NCBI GenBank assembly: GCA_037349105.1
Contig: JAYJMM010000010.1
Coordinates: 1 to 64,000 of the forward strand
Reading direction: 5' to 3'
Source of the DNA: Limnomonas spitsbergensis
Taxonomy: Eukaryota > Chlorophyta > Chlorophyceae > Chlamydomonadales
DNA length: 64,000 nucleotides
Shown: positions 21,601 through 25,124 of the stretch, in pieces
How positions within the stretch are numbered: position 1 is the first letter of the stretch
Layout of the letters: every line of letters begins with the position of its first letter
Notes under the pieces: generated by a model
Database searches by the model: none
Told to the model about the DNA's origin: nothing
Seen by the model: the letters and a program-made list of their open reading frames with translations, nothing else
Made by a program: the position numbers and the translations under genes

Positions 21601-23433
21601 CTTGTGTCTCCTCCTTCTCTAGTGCCGACATGGTCGCTGCAAACAAGCTGGTGGGTGTAACTGCTAGCCCCTCACTCAGCACCACGTCACACACAGCTCG
21701 CGTCACTGCCACCAACTGCACACTTTCAGGCTGGGCTGAACGGCCATGCTTGGACATGACCTGCGGATACGTGGGCAGAATGAGGTGAGGGCTTGGAATG
21801 CAGGCAGGGAGGAGAGGGGGGAGGGCTTGGAATACGGTCAAGGAGGGACGGGGGGAGGGCTTGGGTGTTGGGCAGGGAGGGGCGGGGGGGCTTGGGAGAC
21901 AGGCTGGGAGGGGCGGGGGGGCTTGGGAGACAGGCTGGGAGGGGCGGGGGGAGGGCTTGGGTGTTGGGCAGGGAGGGGCGGGGGGGCTTGGGAGACAGGC
22001 TGGGAGGGGCGGGGGGAGGGCTTGGGTGTTGGGCAGGGAGGGGCGGGGGGGGCTTGGAAGACAGGCTGGGAGGGGCGGGGGGGGATCGGGTGAAATCACT
22101 CACTGAACGCATTCCGGCTGGGCAGATTGGTCATGCTCGGACATGACCTAAGGACAGGTGGGTGGAAAGGGGTAAAGGTACAGAGGGGGGGGGGGGGGAG
22201 GAGAGGGGCAGAGTGGTGGGGCAGGTTAGTGCAGGGGGGGTAGAGGGACAGGTGGGTTTGAGGGACAGGGGGGGGTAGAGGGACAGGTGGGTTTGAGGGA
22301 CAAGTGGGGGCAGAGCAGTCATACTTGGACACCGCCTGTTCGCTAGGGGCAGGGAGGGACAGATCAGAGGCAGGCAGCCCCAGGCAAAGTAGGGAAGAGT
22401 AGAAGACATGGGTTGGGGTTAGGAGGACTGGTAAGGTCGACAGCTGGACAAAATAAGCGTGGGTCGAGCGGCCACTAGGATTGGACATCAGCCTGGTGGC
22501 TAGGTCAGAGGCAGCCAGCCTCAGGCAAAGCAGGGAAGAGTAGAAGACATGGATGGGGTGGGGGGGACTGTTGATGTGACCAAGGTAATACGCCCGCACA
22601 CAGCCATTTTCTGAAGAGTCAAGCAGAGCAAACACGGGGGGCAATCAGGACTGGTAAGGTCGACAGCTGCGCACTTTCAAGCTTCTCAGTGCAGCCATGC
22701 CTAGGCATCAGCTGCAGGCTAGGAGCAGGGAGGAGTGGTGCTGAGGTTGCCAGCCCCAGGCAGGGCAGGGAAGAACGGCAGACATGGGGTTGGGGGGGGG
22801 GGGGCTGGTGAGGTCTACAGATAAACAAGTTAAGGCTGGATAGAGCGGCAAGGAGGGTATAGATAAAGTGTGAGAACTGTAGAGGTTGGGTCAGCTTTGG
22901 GGCTGAGTTTCAGGGTGGGAGTACCAAGGGGTTGCCAGGTTGCCAGGGGGGTGGGTTTGGCCTAGTGGGTTGACATGGGCATGGACGTGGTCTGGCATGC
23001 GAATGGCATGGACAAGGATATGGACATATTATAGCCTAGGGGTGGCATGGGTATGGACAGGGCTGTGGTCTGCAAGTGGCAGGGCGGGGGCTGCAGGGCA
23101 TTTGAATAGGCATGCCTATGGGCAGGGTAAAATATGGGCATGGGCATAGACAGGGCTGTGGCCTGCGGGTATCAGGGGCAGGGGTGTGTGTGAAGGCATG
23201 CCTGCATGCAGGTTAAGACATGGAATACAGGACAGGACAGCTGAGGAGCTTAGGCGCCTGGCATATGAAGCTATGCAGGGATGGGGGAGAGGGCATGCCT
23301 GGCATCCCCTCCCGGCTGCCTCCCTAACTCATCCTACCTCCGCGACGATGCCGCCATCGACAGCAGCAGCTGGTGCTTCGTTTACAGTATCAACGTCAAC
23401 AGGGACGCCGGCTTGGTTCGGCGCCTTCGCCAT
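567..23433 (-). CDS. RRP12: RRP12-like ribosomal RNA processing protein (NUC173/HEAT repeat), 5' two-thirds, 19 exons
   Basis: RRP12 is a karyopherin-like HEAT-repeat protein of the nucleolus that assists pre-40S and pre-60S maturation and nuclear export with Ran. Nineteen exons can be chained from an ATG at 23433; all splice sites are GT-AG and all phases agree, giving about 912 codons. Family landmarks in order: a KHGRSAQPE segment (residues ~36-44); LSFVLDNRPKVRKRS (~166-180); HLLGLIKSC (~245-253); DRKDADTILSL; a long HEAT exon containing RTWMLPLLRRHV, matching the family motif around WLLPVIRDH; the NUC173 core LQVWHCLPSFVSWATDL then NRDDLRPAICQA; ALKQFSKNWLVLLF; AVQKKCYKVL; FVRSHLAEIL. 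Known RRP12 proteins run to about 1,100-1,300 residues, so the C-terminus lies beyond the left edge. About 2.7 kb of coding sequence is spread over 23 kb. The identification rests on recalled family motifs, not a search. Confidence 0.9.
653..1196 (-). other. RRP12: RRP12 intron 18
   Basis: A diverged copy of the acceptor side of exon 19 is visible at about 761-818. Otherwise I see purine-rich sequence at 790-960 and nothing coding. Confidence 0.6.
1197..1277 (-). CDS. RRP12: RRP12 exon 18
   Basis: 81 bp, 27 codons, phase 0 to 0. The acceptor is TTGCTTTTGCAG and the donor GTGTGGA. It encodes PAVQKKCYKVLAYMCEQ, matching the GVQKKAYRVLEEVC stretch of RRP12 that follows the previous exon's motif. 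Confidence 0.85.
1278..2213 (-). repeat. RRP12 intron 17: ~62-bp repeats of the exon 17 end fused to TTTAGGG-like sequence
   Basis: Six units of about 62 bp run from about 1800 to 2213. Each carries ACCTTGAGCAGGGTGTTGAG, the complement of the last codons of exon 17 (LNTLLK) plus its donor, followed by GGTTTAGGGTTTACTC. A longer diverged copy of the exon 17 end is at 1692-1752. Short ACTCTAGCCTA repeats lie at 1325-1400 and telomere-like GGGTTTAGGGTTTGGGG at 1480-1510. Confidence 0.8.
2214..2363 (-). CDS. RRP12: RRP12 exon 17
   Basis: 150 bp, 50 codons, phase 0 to 0, residues 808-857. It contains DPIARRCAFLELALCTACGL, a HEAT-like helix pair. The acceptor is CTCACAG and the donor GTGGGG. Confidence 0.85.
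2364..2994 (-). repeat. RRP12 intron 16 with diverged copies of the exon 17 start
   Basis: At least four diverged copies of the exon 17 acceptor side (plus-strand core CAGCAGCGTCCTGAACCA followed by CTGTRAGAGGGACAA) occur near 2519-2555, 2655-2695, 2768-2800 and 2868-2900. They are mixed with GGTTCATGG and GGGCCATTGGATCC repeats. Short ORFs across them break up and lack matching donors. Confidence 0.7.
2995..3120 (-). CDS. RRP12: RRP12 exon 16
   Basis: 126 bp, 42 codons, phase 0 to 0, residues 766-807. It begins VFLDQPPELRGPTASAIS and ends IITKLIK before GTGAGGCC. It is the only member of a local group of copies that runs from acceptor to donor. Confidence 0.8.
3121..4370 (-). repeat. RRP12 intron 15 with copies of exon 16 start and exon 15 end
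   Basis: Copies of the exon 16 acceptor half lie at about 3195-3275, 3340-3440 and 3610-3690. Copies of the exon 15 donor half (core AACAGAACCAGCCAGTTC) lie at about 4100-4165 and 4235-4300, separated by poly-C runs. A retroposon-like piece is at 3485-3570. No complete exon is visible here. Confidence 0.7.
3485..3570 (+). mobile_element. Fragment of short interspersed element (same family as 16005-16105)
   Basis: GGTAACGGCGGGGATGTGG followed by GCTGCGCTGTTTCC matches, in the opposite orientation, the pieces at 6985-7070 and 16020-16105. The GCTGCGCTGTTTCC part is duplicated in tandem here. No target-site duplication was found. Confidence 0.5.
4371..4576 (-). CDS. RRP12: RRP12 exon 15
   Basis: 206 bp, split codon at the start, phase 0 at the end, residues ~697-765. 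A basic and poly-Gly linker (SSRGRRPRRRA, then eight glycines) and an acidic patch (EEGDEVDE) precede ALKQFSKNWLVLLFK, which matches the family's KNFLPILF region. The linker probably varies in length between species. Confidence 0.85.
4577..4850 (-). repeat. Copies of the RRP12 exon 15 start in intron 14
   Basis: GGCTGGAGGTCGCAGCGCCACCT and GCCGACGAGGAAGCCGACC (plus strand) repeat the acceptor side of exon 15 twice, with AAGACAAGATGCTAGG between the copies. No donor accompanies them. Confidence 0.7.
4851..5680. repeat. ~22-bp minisatellite containing CACGTG palindromes
   Basis: About 36 copies of a unit near GGCAGTCACGTGGAAGCTAGG lie in RRP12 intron 14. Most units keep the palindrome CACGTG (the G-box/E-box core); some carry CATGTG or CACGCG instead. 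The unit length drifts between 19 and 25 bp. There is no reading frame of note. Confidence 0.9.
5708..5819 (-). CDS. RRP12: RRP12 exon 14 (acidic linker)
   Basis: 112 bp, phase 0 start, one base left over, residues ~660-696. It encodes an acidic, glycine-rich linker (RQQTVEDGGVDGDG, then MEEGDDDG). It has no conserved motif of its own; it is called because the acceptor (TTGCCAG), the donor (GTCAGT) and both phases fit exons 13 and 15 exactly. Confidence 0.65.
5820..6374 (-). repeat. RRP12 intron 13 with copies around exons 13 and 14
   Basis: A sequence with GGTCCCACCATGGCGGC and GTCTGACG occurs at about 5836-5905 and again at 5965-6045, a duplication of the region just outside exon 14. Copies of the exon 13 end (CACATCCTCTCCACCGCCTGGCAGA) lie at about 6190-6222 and 6288-6316. 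No other gene is seen. Confidence 0.65.
6375..6452 (-). CDS. RRP12: RRP12 exon 13 (NUC173 core, second half)
   Basis: 78 bp, 26 codons, phase 0 to 0, residues 634-659. It encodes DMAAALQNRDDLRPAICQAV, the hallmark equivalent of SERPDLRVTVCQAL in animal RRP12. The acceptor is GTTCTCAG and the donor GTGGGG. Confidence 0.9.
6453..6910 (-). repeat. Four copies of the RRP12 exon 13 start in intron 12
   Basis: Copies of the acceptor half of exon 13 (encoding DMAAALQxRDDL) sit at about 6505-6552, 6600-6645, 6735-6777 and 6855-6897. Each is preceded on the minus strand by a CTCAG-type acceptor, and they are spaced by AGGGTTTAGGGTTAAGAG. None has the exon's second half or donor. Confidence 0.8.
6985..7070 (-). 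mobile_element. Short interspersed element, copy 2
   Basis: Plus-strand GAAAGCTACGCCC ... GGCCGAAGCCACATCCGCGCCG closely matches the element at 16005-16105. It lies in intron 12. The family seems to end in a GAAA/TTTC simple repeat. Flanking duplications are not clear here. Confidence 0.6.
7071..7155 (-). pseudogene. Partial copy of RRP12 exon 12
   Basis: The minus strand encodes CMPSFVSWATDLPPTCAAEV, a diverged copy of the NUC173 core in exon 12, without the exon's acceptor half. Confidence 0.7.
7462..7571. mobile_element. hAT-type MITE, 110 bp, with 8-bp target-site duplication
   Basis: The ends are CATAGTATCACAAT and the complement of CATGGTAGCACGATAC, an imperfect inverted repeat starting CA. 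The element is flanked by perfect 8-bp direct repeats CTCAGATG (7454-7461 and 7572-7579). The interior repeats CAATCCGGCTGAACCTGTGCCGTAT twice. An 8-bp duplication plus CA ends point to a hAT transposase source. The same family recurs in each unit of the large array. Confidence 0.85.
7700..8775. repeat. Dispersed repeat also found in every unit of the 29-59 kb array
   Basis: The segment with GCGCATGCTGACGAGTAGA, CTGCAACAGCCTTAAGGGCTCA (tripled here), GACGTGGTCGCGAGATTTTT and CGCAATACGATACCGAT matches 33445-34490 and its four array copies, with clear divergence. It has no long ORF and no terminal repeats I can define. It may be a non-autonomous transposon or an old duplication. Confidence 0.75.
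8776..9214 (-). repeat. Local duplication and exon 12 copy in RRP12 intron 12
   Basis: A block with CGCACTTCACCCTC and CAATCCCG(A/T)ATSTAGAAAGCT is present twice (about 8885-8955 and 8975-9055). A diverged copy of the exon 12 middle (minus-strand VLELQVWHCLPSFVSWATDL with a different end) lies at about 9085-9155. Confidence 0.65.
9215..9356 (-). CDS. RRP12: RRP12 exon 12 (NUC173 core, first half)
   Basis: 142 bp, completes a split codon, ends in phase 0, residues ~586-633. It contains LELQVWHCLPSFVSWATDLP, matching the family's LQWQMWTLLPGFC..PTDV. It is chosen over its copies because only this one runs from an acceptor in the right phase (CGCTTCCCAG) to a GTAGGAG donor. Confidence 0.88.
9357..9837 (-). 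repeat. RRP12 intron 11, right part: exon 12 copy and telomere-like repeats
   Basis: A short exon 12 copy is at about 9390-9442. Degenerate TTCAGGGCTTAGGG repeats, resembling eroded TTTAGGG, run from 9445 to 9570. From 9580 to 9837 I see nothing recognisable. Confidence 0.6.
9838..10600. repeat. 20-bp minisatellite (CCCCACATCACACCCCCTGT)
   Basis: About 37 near-identical copies lie in RRP12 intron 11, ending about 20 bp from the exon 11 donor. A few units are 18-19 bp or carry an extra GT. The open frames it creates in all three plus-strand frames are a by-product of the missing stop triplets. Confidence 0.92.
10622..10995 (-). CDS. RRP12: RRP12 exon 11 (largest exon)
   Basis: 374 bp, phase 0 start, two bases left, residues 462-585. 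It runs from TLGSILAGAQDAL through an Ala-rich stretch and ALRSLGPAAVLAALPLHLEA to RTWMLPLLRRHVCGSEIGFW and LLPMARMLAARG. The last two blocks match the RRP12 core (family: SWLLPVIRDH...LGFF). The acceptor is CCACGCTCAG and the donor GTGGGT. Confidence 0.92.
10996..11570 (-). repeat. Duplicated G-rich block in RRP12 intron 10
   Basis: A segment of about 210-240 bp (CAGCATNAATGCAGGGGGG ... GTGGGGGCAGGCGGGCGGACAGGGCGG) is present at about 11128-11330 and 11330-11545, with 11525-11560 starting a third copy. It is rich in GGCGG runs. No conserved protein is seen. Confidence 0.75.
11571..12501 (-). repeat. Copies of the RRP12 exon 10 donor half in intron 10
   Basis: At least five diverged copies of the end of exon 10 (plus-strand core CCTCACCTGCAGCAGRCCCTTGGCCAGCTC) occur near 11588, 11980, 12140, 12250 and 12370. 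The last two also copy the GTTCCCACRACCGTCATGACCAG stretch further into the exon. A separate repeat CAACCTCCCTTGGCCYTCA lies at 11660-11825. Confidence 0.75.
12502..12723 (-). CDS. RRP12: RRP12 exon 10
   Basis: 222 bp, 74 codons, phase 0 to 0, residues 388-461. It begins ALRNLIVDCVDAP and ends GGGELAKGLLQ before GTGAGG. It is predicted to be helical HEAT repeat. The previous exon's end (FGTSQ) joins cleanly. Confidence 0.85.
12724..13200 (-). repeat. Copies of exon 10 start and a 24-bp GATCAGCAGAACATGATGG minisatellite
   Basis: Copies of the exon 10 acceptor half (TGCAGCAGCTACCATGGGCGCGTCCACACAGTCC) lie at about 12810-12870 and 12930-12990, with a shorter one at 13170-13200. Between them the sequence next to the acceptor, GATCAGCAGAACATGATGGGGAGGGCG, is repeated about ten times, densest at 13010-13165. 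Confidence 0.8.
13201..13614. other. RRP12 intron 9, apparently unique part
   Basis: No repeat, exon copy or gene recognised. Confidence 0.4.
13615..13985. repeat. 28-bp minisatellite in RRP12 intron 9
   Basis: About 13 copies of CACCAGCAGCTTCAACCCTCAACCATTG, with CTTCAACC/CCTCAACC variants. The 28-bp period shifts frame at every unit, so the long ORFs over it are not genes. Confidence 0.9.
14335..14500 (-). repeat. Copies of the RRP12 exon 9 end with donor
   Basis: Two copies of TCACCTGAGANGTNCCAAARCGTACTCCCTCC (plus strand) at about 14349-14385 and 14436-14475 repeat the last bases of exon 9 and its donor, inside C-rich intron 9. A shorter match is at 13988-14012. Confidence 0.7.
14561..14672 (-). 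CDS. RRP12: RRP12 exon 9
   Basis: 112 bp, completes a split Arg codon and ends in phase 0, residues ~350-387. It encodes LAEVDPALCAQRLPRAFHAL and ends FGTSQ before GTGAGA. Confidence 0.85.
14673..15253 (-). repeat. RRP12 intron 8: copies of the exon 8 end and a ~12-bp AGGTATGAACA repeat
   Basis: Two copies of the exon 8 end plus donor (plus-strand core CTACCTGAYGTAGCCCTCCTG ... GGCTGAGAATGGTGTCRGCATCC) lie at about 14848-14925 and 15067-15145. Between and after them are many AGGTATGAACAGACAGG and AACATGC repeats. Confidence 0.8.
15254..15389 (-). CDS. RRP12: RRP12 exon 8
   Basis: 136 bp with split codons at both ends, residues ~305-349. It contains LAEILGVVLDAEGQLWDRKD and ADTILSLTRLVQEGYI. 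Its DRKDADTILSL segment fits the RRP12 DxxSLLxLT region. The donor is GTAGGG. Confidence 0.88.
15390..15714. other. RRP12 intron 7, left part
   Basis: A partial copy of the exon 8 acceptor side (CAGGGTGGCGGCAGGCAGG ... GGACCTGAGGGGCAGGTAA) is at 15436-15485. The rest, including A-rich 15540-15670, shows nothing recognisable. Confidence 0.5.
15715..15792 (+). repeat. Interstitial telomere-like CCCTAAA repeat
   Basis: About ten imperfect units of CCCTTAACCCTAAACC-type sequence, the C-rich strand of a TTTAGGG telomere repeat, lie in the middle of RRP12 intron 7. Confidence 0.75.
16005..16105 (-). mobile_element. Short interspersed element with 12-bp target-site duplication
   Basis: A 101-bp insertion in RRP12 intron 7 is flanked by perfect GTGTAAGACACA repeats (15993-16004 and 16106-16117). 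One end is an AAAGAAAGAAAG simple repeat, read as a TTTC tail on the minus strand. The body contains GGCCGAAGCCACATCCGCGCCG. Direct repeats of this length plus a simple-repeat tail suggest target-primed retroposition. Related pieces are at 6985-7070 and 3485-3570. No tRNA-like A/B boxes were recognised. Confidence 0.75.
16183..16268 (-). CDS. RRP12: RRP12 exon 7
   Basis: 86 bp with split codons at both ends, residues ~276-304. It encodes QQLLSRHATEALTSLC, matching the family's helix after the LYPL junction of exon 6. The acceptor is CTCCCTCAG and the donor GTGAGG. Confidence 0.85.
16269..16545 (-). repeat. Five copies of the RRP12 exon 7 start, ~52-bp unit
   Basis: Next to exon 7, upstream on the gene strand, a unit with GGCGTGACGACTGAGCAGCTGCTGCCTGA is repeated five times at about 52-bp spacing. 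On the minus strand each unit carries CAGGCAGCAGCTGCTCAGTCGTCACGCCACT, an acceptor plus the first codons of exon 7 (RQQLLSRHAT), then CACTTGGCCGCGT. Confidence 0.85.
16546..17069 (-). repeat. RRP12 intron 6, right part
   Basis: Weaker repeats of TAGCTGTTACCTGAGAGGAGGGAGGCAGGCAG (16605-16690), whose CCTGAGAGG core resembles the exon 6 end plus donor. Further eroded exon 7-like pieces occur at 16575-16615 and 16725-16770. Nothing coding is seen. Confidence 0.55.
17070..17281 (-). CDS. RRP12: RRP12 exon 6
   Basis: 212 bp, phase 0 start, two bases left, residues 206-275. An Ala-rich start (GPEAAARAAASASNKQRSEA) is followed by DTLHLLGLIKSCIGLLATPQ and IVVDLLFKLYPL, matching the family's HVLNVLSATIPFL / HLLTLLKRCF helices. 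Confidence 0.9.
17282..17898 (-). repeat. RRP12 intron 5 with copies of exon 6 start and exon 5 end and a 29-bp repeat
   Basis: 17500-17570 encodes a diverged exon 6 start (VILAVFSGPDAAAHAAAS). 17668-17720 copies the exon 5 end (TPALTLASEAVVK) with a GTGGGT donor. Five copies of GGATTGTAACAGCAAATATCGTGCCAGCT run from 17733 to 17890, directly abutting the real exon 5 donor. 17300-17440 is GTGGGTGGGTGAG-rich. Confidence 0.8.
17899..17991 (-). CDS. RRP12: RRP12 exon 5
   Basis: 93 bp, 31 codons, phase 0 to 0, residues 175-205. It begins VRKRSHQGVFEVLAV, the direct continuation of LSFVLDNRPK in exon 4 (family: KRPKVRRCAQECL). Confidence 0.9.
17992..18575 (-). repeat. Three copies of the RRP12 exon 5 start, plus a poly-G run
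   Basis: Eroding copies of the exon 5 acceptor half lie at about 18076-18112, 18385-18420 and 18508-18545. Each is followed on the plus strand by GGAGGTAGGTGTRRG and GAACAGGATAAGTGTGGA repeats. An uninterrupted run of about 22 G lies at 18234-18256. Confidence 0.75.
18576..18839. other. RRP12 intron 4, middle part
   Basis: No repeat, exon copy or gene recognised. Confidence 0.35.
18840..18975 (-). pseudogene. Partial copy of RRP12 exon 4
   Basis: The minus strand encodes DPTNWRAAAAPFSALLYFVL and DNRPK, the donor two-thirds of exon 4, followed by GTGTGC. It is about 90% like exon 4 but lacks the acceptor part, so splicing it in is unlikely. Confidence 0.8.
18987..19115 (-). CDS. RRP12: RRP12 exon 4
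   Basis: 129 bp, 43 codons, phase 0 to 0, residues 132-174. It encodes ANQAKAALGCLSSILAALDP and SALLSFVLDNRPK, the well-kept N-terminal HEAT region of RRP12. Confidence 0.92.
19116..19823. other. RRP12 intron 3
   Basis: A weak copy of the exon 4 start (GGATCCAGAGCAGCTAGGGTG) is at 19215-19265. The rest is C-rich with poly-C runs and repeated CCACCAGTTGCCTTATC; no gene seen. Confidence 0.5.
19824..19949 (-). CDS. RRP12: RRP12 exon 3
   Basis: 126 bp, 42 codons, phase 0 to 0, residues 90-131. It begins VCLAMCTLLGIVLPRVPNCI, matching ALLTFLSIVVPLVP in plant RRP12. The acceptor is GTGTTTAG and the donor GTGGGG. Confidence 0.82.
19950..20169 (-). pseudogene. Partial copy of RRP12 exon 3 in intron 2
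   Basis: At 20041-20115 the minus strand encodes VCLAMCTLLGIILPRAFNSN before a TAG stop. It lacks the second half of exon 3 and the donor. The rest is purine-rich (GGGGAGGTAGG). Confidence 0.75.
20170..21589 (-). repeat. RRP12 intron 2: CCTCCC polypyrimidine tract with exon 2 end copies
   Basis: About 1.1 kb (20470-21540) is nearly pure C/T on the plus strand, so GGAGGGG-rich on the transcribed strand. Diverged exon 2 ends with donors are embedded at 20365-20425 and 20960-21022. 20170-20290 (CAGGCCAGACCGTAACCCAGTGCC, ACCTCCAGCATCATTCAACTTCCCC) is paralogous to 35095-35190 in the array. Long ORFs here are low-complexity artefacts. Confidence 0.85.
21590..21760 (-). CDS. RRP12: RRP12 exon 2
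   Basis: 171 bp, 57 codons, phase 0 to 0, residues 33-89. It contains MSKHGRSAQPESVQLVAVTR and LAVTPTSLFAATMSALEKEE, aligning with RYGKSAAPQH ... LPPSPPAFFAAAISS of plant RRP12. The acceptor is ATCCGCAG and the donor GTAGGG. It is the source of at least eighteen partial copies in this window. Confidence 0.92.
21761..22095. repeat. G-rich tandem repeat in RRP12 intron 1
   Basis: Units of GGGCTTGGGTGTTGGGCAGGGAGGGGCGGGG and GGCTTGGGAGACAGGCTGGGAGGGGCGGGG alternate about eight times. Confidence 0.85.
22096..22725 (-). repeat. Copies of the RRP12 exon 2 acceptor half in intron 1
   Basis: Four progressively weaker copies of the exon 2 start occur near 22115-22150, 22315-22345, 22430-22500 and 22655-22725 (the last encodes LQLMPRHGCTEKLESAQL). 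CTGGTAAGGTCGACAGCTG recurs with two of them. Confidence 0.75.
22726..23337. repeat. RRP12 intron 1, right part, paralogous to 59640-60147
   Basis: GGCATGGACATGG-type imperfect repeats and GCAGGGCATTTGAATAGGCATGCCTATGGGC are shared with 59770-59960, so this is one side of the duplicated RRP12 5' end. Confidence 0.7.
23338..23433 (-). CDS. RRP12: RRP12 exon 1 with start codon
   Basis: 96 bp, 32 codons, phase 0 end. It starts MAKAPNQAGVPVDVDTVNEA. The ATG has A at -3 and G at +4, is the first ATG in its frame after an upstream stop near 23515, and the exon ends at a GTAGGA donor that joins exon 2 in phase. A broken paralogue of the same length is at 60148-60243. Confidence 0.8.
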
Positions 23434-23816
23434 GATGGCGGTATCAATCGACTGATTCAGCAAAAGCGAGGCGTCTTTAAAAGGTACTCGCAACTCGGCT
23501 CGATATAAAGGGCTTTAAATCTTATTGTTGAGTCTGCAACGTGTGTATGTTTTAGGGAAGAGGATGGCAGCGCTGTTGCGGGGAGCATGCGGCCGCGCCG
23601 TATGTGTAGCTGAATGGGGTTGTCGGCTACATACATTCCGCTACCGCGAGGCAGTTGAGGAAACCATTGTCGCCGCTGCGTGTTTGGTCACACCAGGGGG
23701 GCTACACCCCTGGGCCATATCATATCGTGCATATTGGGTTGTTTTCCTTCATCTGCTGGGCTACAACCCCTTGTTATCTACTGGAACCCGGACAATTCTG
23801 TCGAGTCAACACGTCA
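23434..23816. promoter_or_regulatory. Divergent intergenic region between RRP12 and the F-box/ankyrin gene
   Basis: The 383-bp spacer separates two oppositely directed start codons, so both promoters should lie here. The only hint is a TATAAAG-like string near 23506 on the plus strand. Much of it (to about 23660) is duplicated at 60244-60460 in front of the right-hand gene, including GCATGCGGCCGCGCCG. A promoter role is inferred from position. Confidence 0.45.
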
Positions 23817-24560
23817 ATGCGCAGCGAGATGGACGGCCTCGGGGATGTAACTGTTGTCAAGACCACCGTGCATGACCTCCATGCAGATCTTCTGGGCAAT
23901 ATCCTCGTCCGTGCTGGCCGATGGAAGGCAGCTGAGGATATGCCCACCATCGCAGCCTGGAATGTATGCCGGGAGTGGCGCCACTGCTTCCGCGATTGCC
24001 CGTCCCGTCTGGGTGACTTTTTAATCCAGGTCCACGGTACCGACCAGGCACTGTTGCGAGCTTCCCAATACAACTGCGAGACAGTGGACACGTGCGCCCT
24101 TGTGAGTCAGCTCCTAAAGTACGCGAGGGCCGACAGCTGCAACGGGCGTGCGCTGGTCAATGCTGCATCTGTGGGCAACCAAGCTCTTATGCGGCTGCTG
24201 CTGGGTTGGCCGGAACATGCGCCTCGGGCAGACTGTCGCCTTGGCCTGGCGATGTGCACTGCAGCTCAACATGGCCATGAGGCTGCGGTGCGCATTCTCT
24301 TGGAGTGGCCAGAGCATGCGCCTCGCACAGACAGCAAGAATGGCGAGGCGTTGTGTTCTGCGGCTATGAATGGCCATGTGGCTGTGGTGCAGATGCTTCT
24401 AGACTGGCCAAAGCATGCTCCACGTGCAAACTTCCAAGAGAGCAGGGTGCTGCGTTTTGCTACCGCTCACCCCATTGTTTTGCAGCTTCTCAATGAATAT
24501 TTTGAATCTCAGCGTGGAAGGCGACGTTGCCGTGGTGGAAGTAAGCGCCGATTTGCATGA
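23817..24560 (+). CDS. F-box-like protein with ankyrin-type repeats
   Basis: 247 residues, intronless. Residues ~18-62 (HDLHADLLGNILVRAG ... IAAWNVCREWRHCF) look like an F-box, the Skp1-binding module of SCF ubiquitin ligases. Residues ~100-215 hold about three and a half repeats of 34 residues with GxALxxAAxxGHxxxVxxLLxWPEHAPRAD, an ankyrin-like pattern expected to bind a target protein. The C-terminus is basic (RGRRRCRGGSKRRF), possibly a nuclear signal. The start is the ATG at 23817; the frame is open further upstream to 23655, but that stretch lacks domain character. The WPEHAPR type of repeat is, to my recollection, a large lineage-specific family in some chlorophycean algae. The target is unknown. 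With only a few repeats it is shorter than many relatives. Confidence 0.75.
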   Translation: MRSEMDGLGDVTVVKTTVHDLHADLLGNILVRAGRWKAAEDMPTIAAWNVCREWRHCFRDCPSRLGDFLIQVHGTDQALLRASQYNCETVDTCALVSQLLKYARADSCNGRALVNAASVGNQALMRLLLGWPEHAPRADCRLGLAMCTAAQHGHEAAVRILLEWPEHAPRTDSKNGEALCSAAMNGHVAVVQMLLDWPKHAPRANFQESRVLRFATAHPIVLQLLNEYFESQRGRRRCRGGSKRRFA

Positions 24561-24807
24561 CCTGGTCAAAGCACGCCCACACGCTCAGTACCCTATGGAG
24601 ATACTTGGTTTAAGAGCCACCACACCGCTTTATGTTTGCTCATAATCCTGCTTGGCAGTAGGGAATTTTAAATAGGCGCCGAAGGCGTGGCGGTTGCTCT
24701 GGTGTGCTTCATGGATGGACGCAAGCCTACAAATCACATCATCTTTAAGGCAGGCATGTACCGGTATGAATCATAGTACACCCTCAGGAATATACCCACA
24801 GAGATAC
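24561..24807. other. 3' flank of the F-box/ankyrin gene
   Basis: No further gene recognised. It ends at the target site of a LINE tail insertion. Confidence 0.4.
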
Positions 24808-24820
24808 ATTATTGGCGGAA

Positions 24821-25023
24821 CGTCCCGGGAACTTCCTTTGTATTTTGTGTTTTCCAGCCTTTTGTTTTGTACTTTTGTCCCTTCACTTTTTTCCCACCTT
24901 TCCCCCCTTTTTTGTTGTCCTGCCCCCTTCTGCGTTTCTTTCCATCTTTCCTCTTAACTCATTATTTAGGCGCCCACACGGCCGAGCCTTATTTGAGCAG
25001 GGCCCAGAGGTGTAACGTCATTG
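24821..25023 (+). mobile_element. 5'-truncated LINE 3' tail, 203 bp, with 13-bp target-site duplication
   Basis: It is flanked by perfect ATTATTGGCGGAA repeats (24808-24820 and 25024-25036). The insert is T/C-rich, then holds CGCCCACACGGCCGAGCCTTATTTGAGCAGGGCCC and ends GAGGTGTAACGTCATTG. The same 3' end is shared, inverted, by the LINE at 25813-27697. TGTAA near the end is the usual green algal polyadenylation signal. Confidence 0.85.
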
Positions 25024-25036
25024 ATTATTGGCGGAA

Positions 25037-25112
25037 ATGTCCCAACCTAGTGGATGACCACAACTAATGGATGCCTATGATAAGGGGTTTGCAGGGACAT
25101 TGAGCTAGGGAT
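25037..25112. other. Spacer between LINE insertions
   Basis: No feature recognised. Confidence 0.3.
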
Positions 25113-25124
25113 CTCATGTTTATT

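Noticed and set aside
20431..22112. 400-codon Pro-rich and 361-codon Gly/Glu/Arg-rich ORFs
   Set aside because: They are pure polypyrimidine/polypurine sequence. Only the exon 2 segment (21590-21760) inside the minus-strand ORF is real coding sequence.
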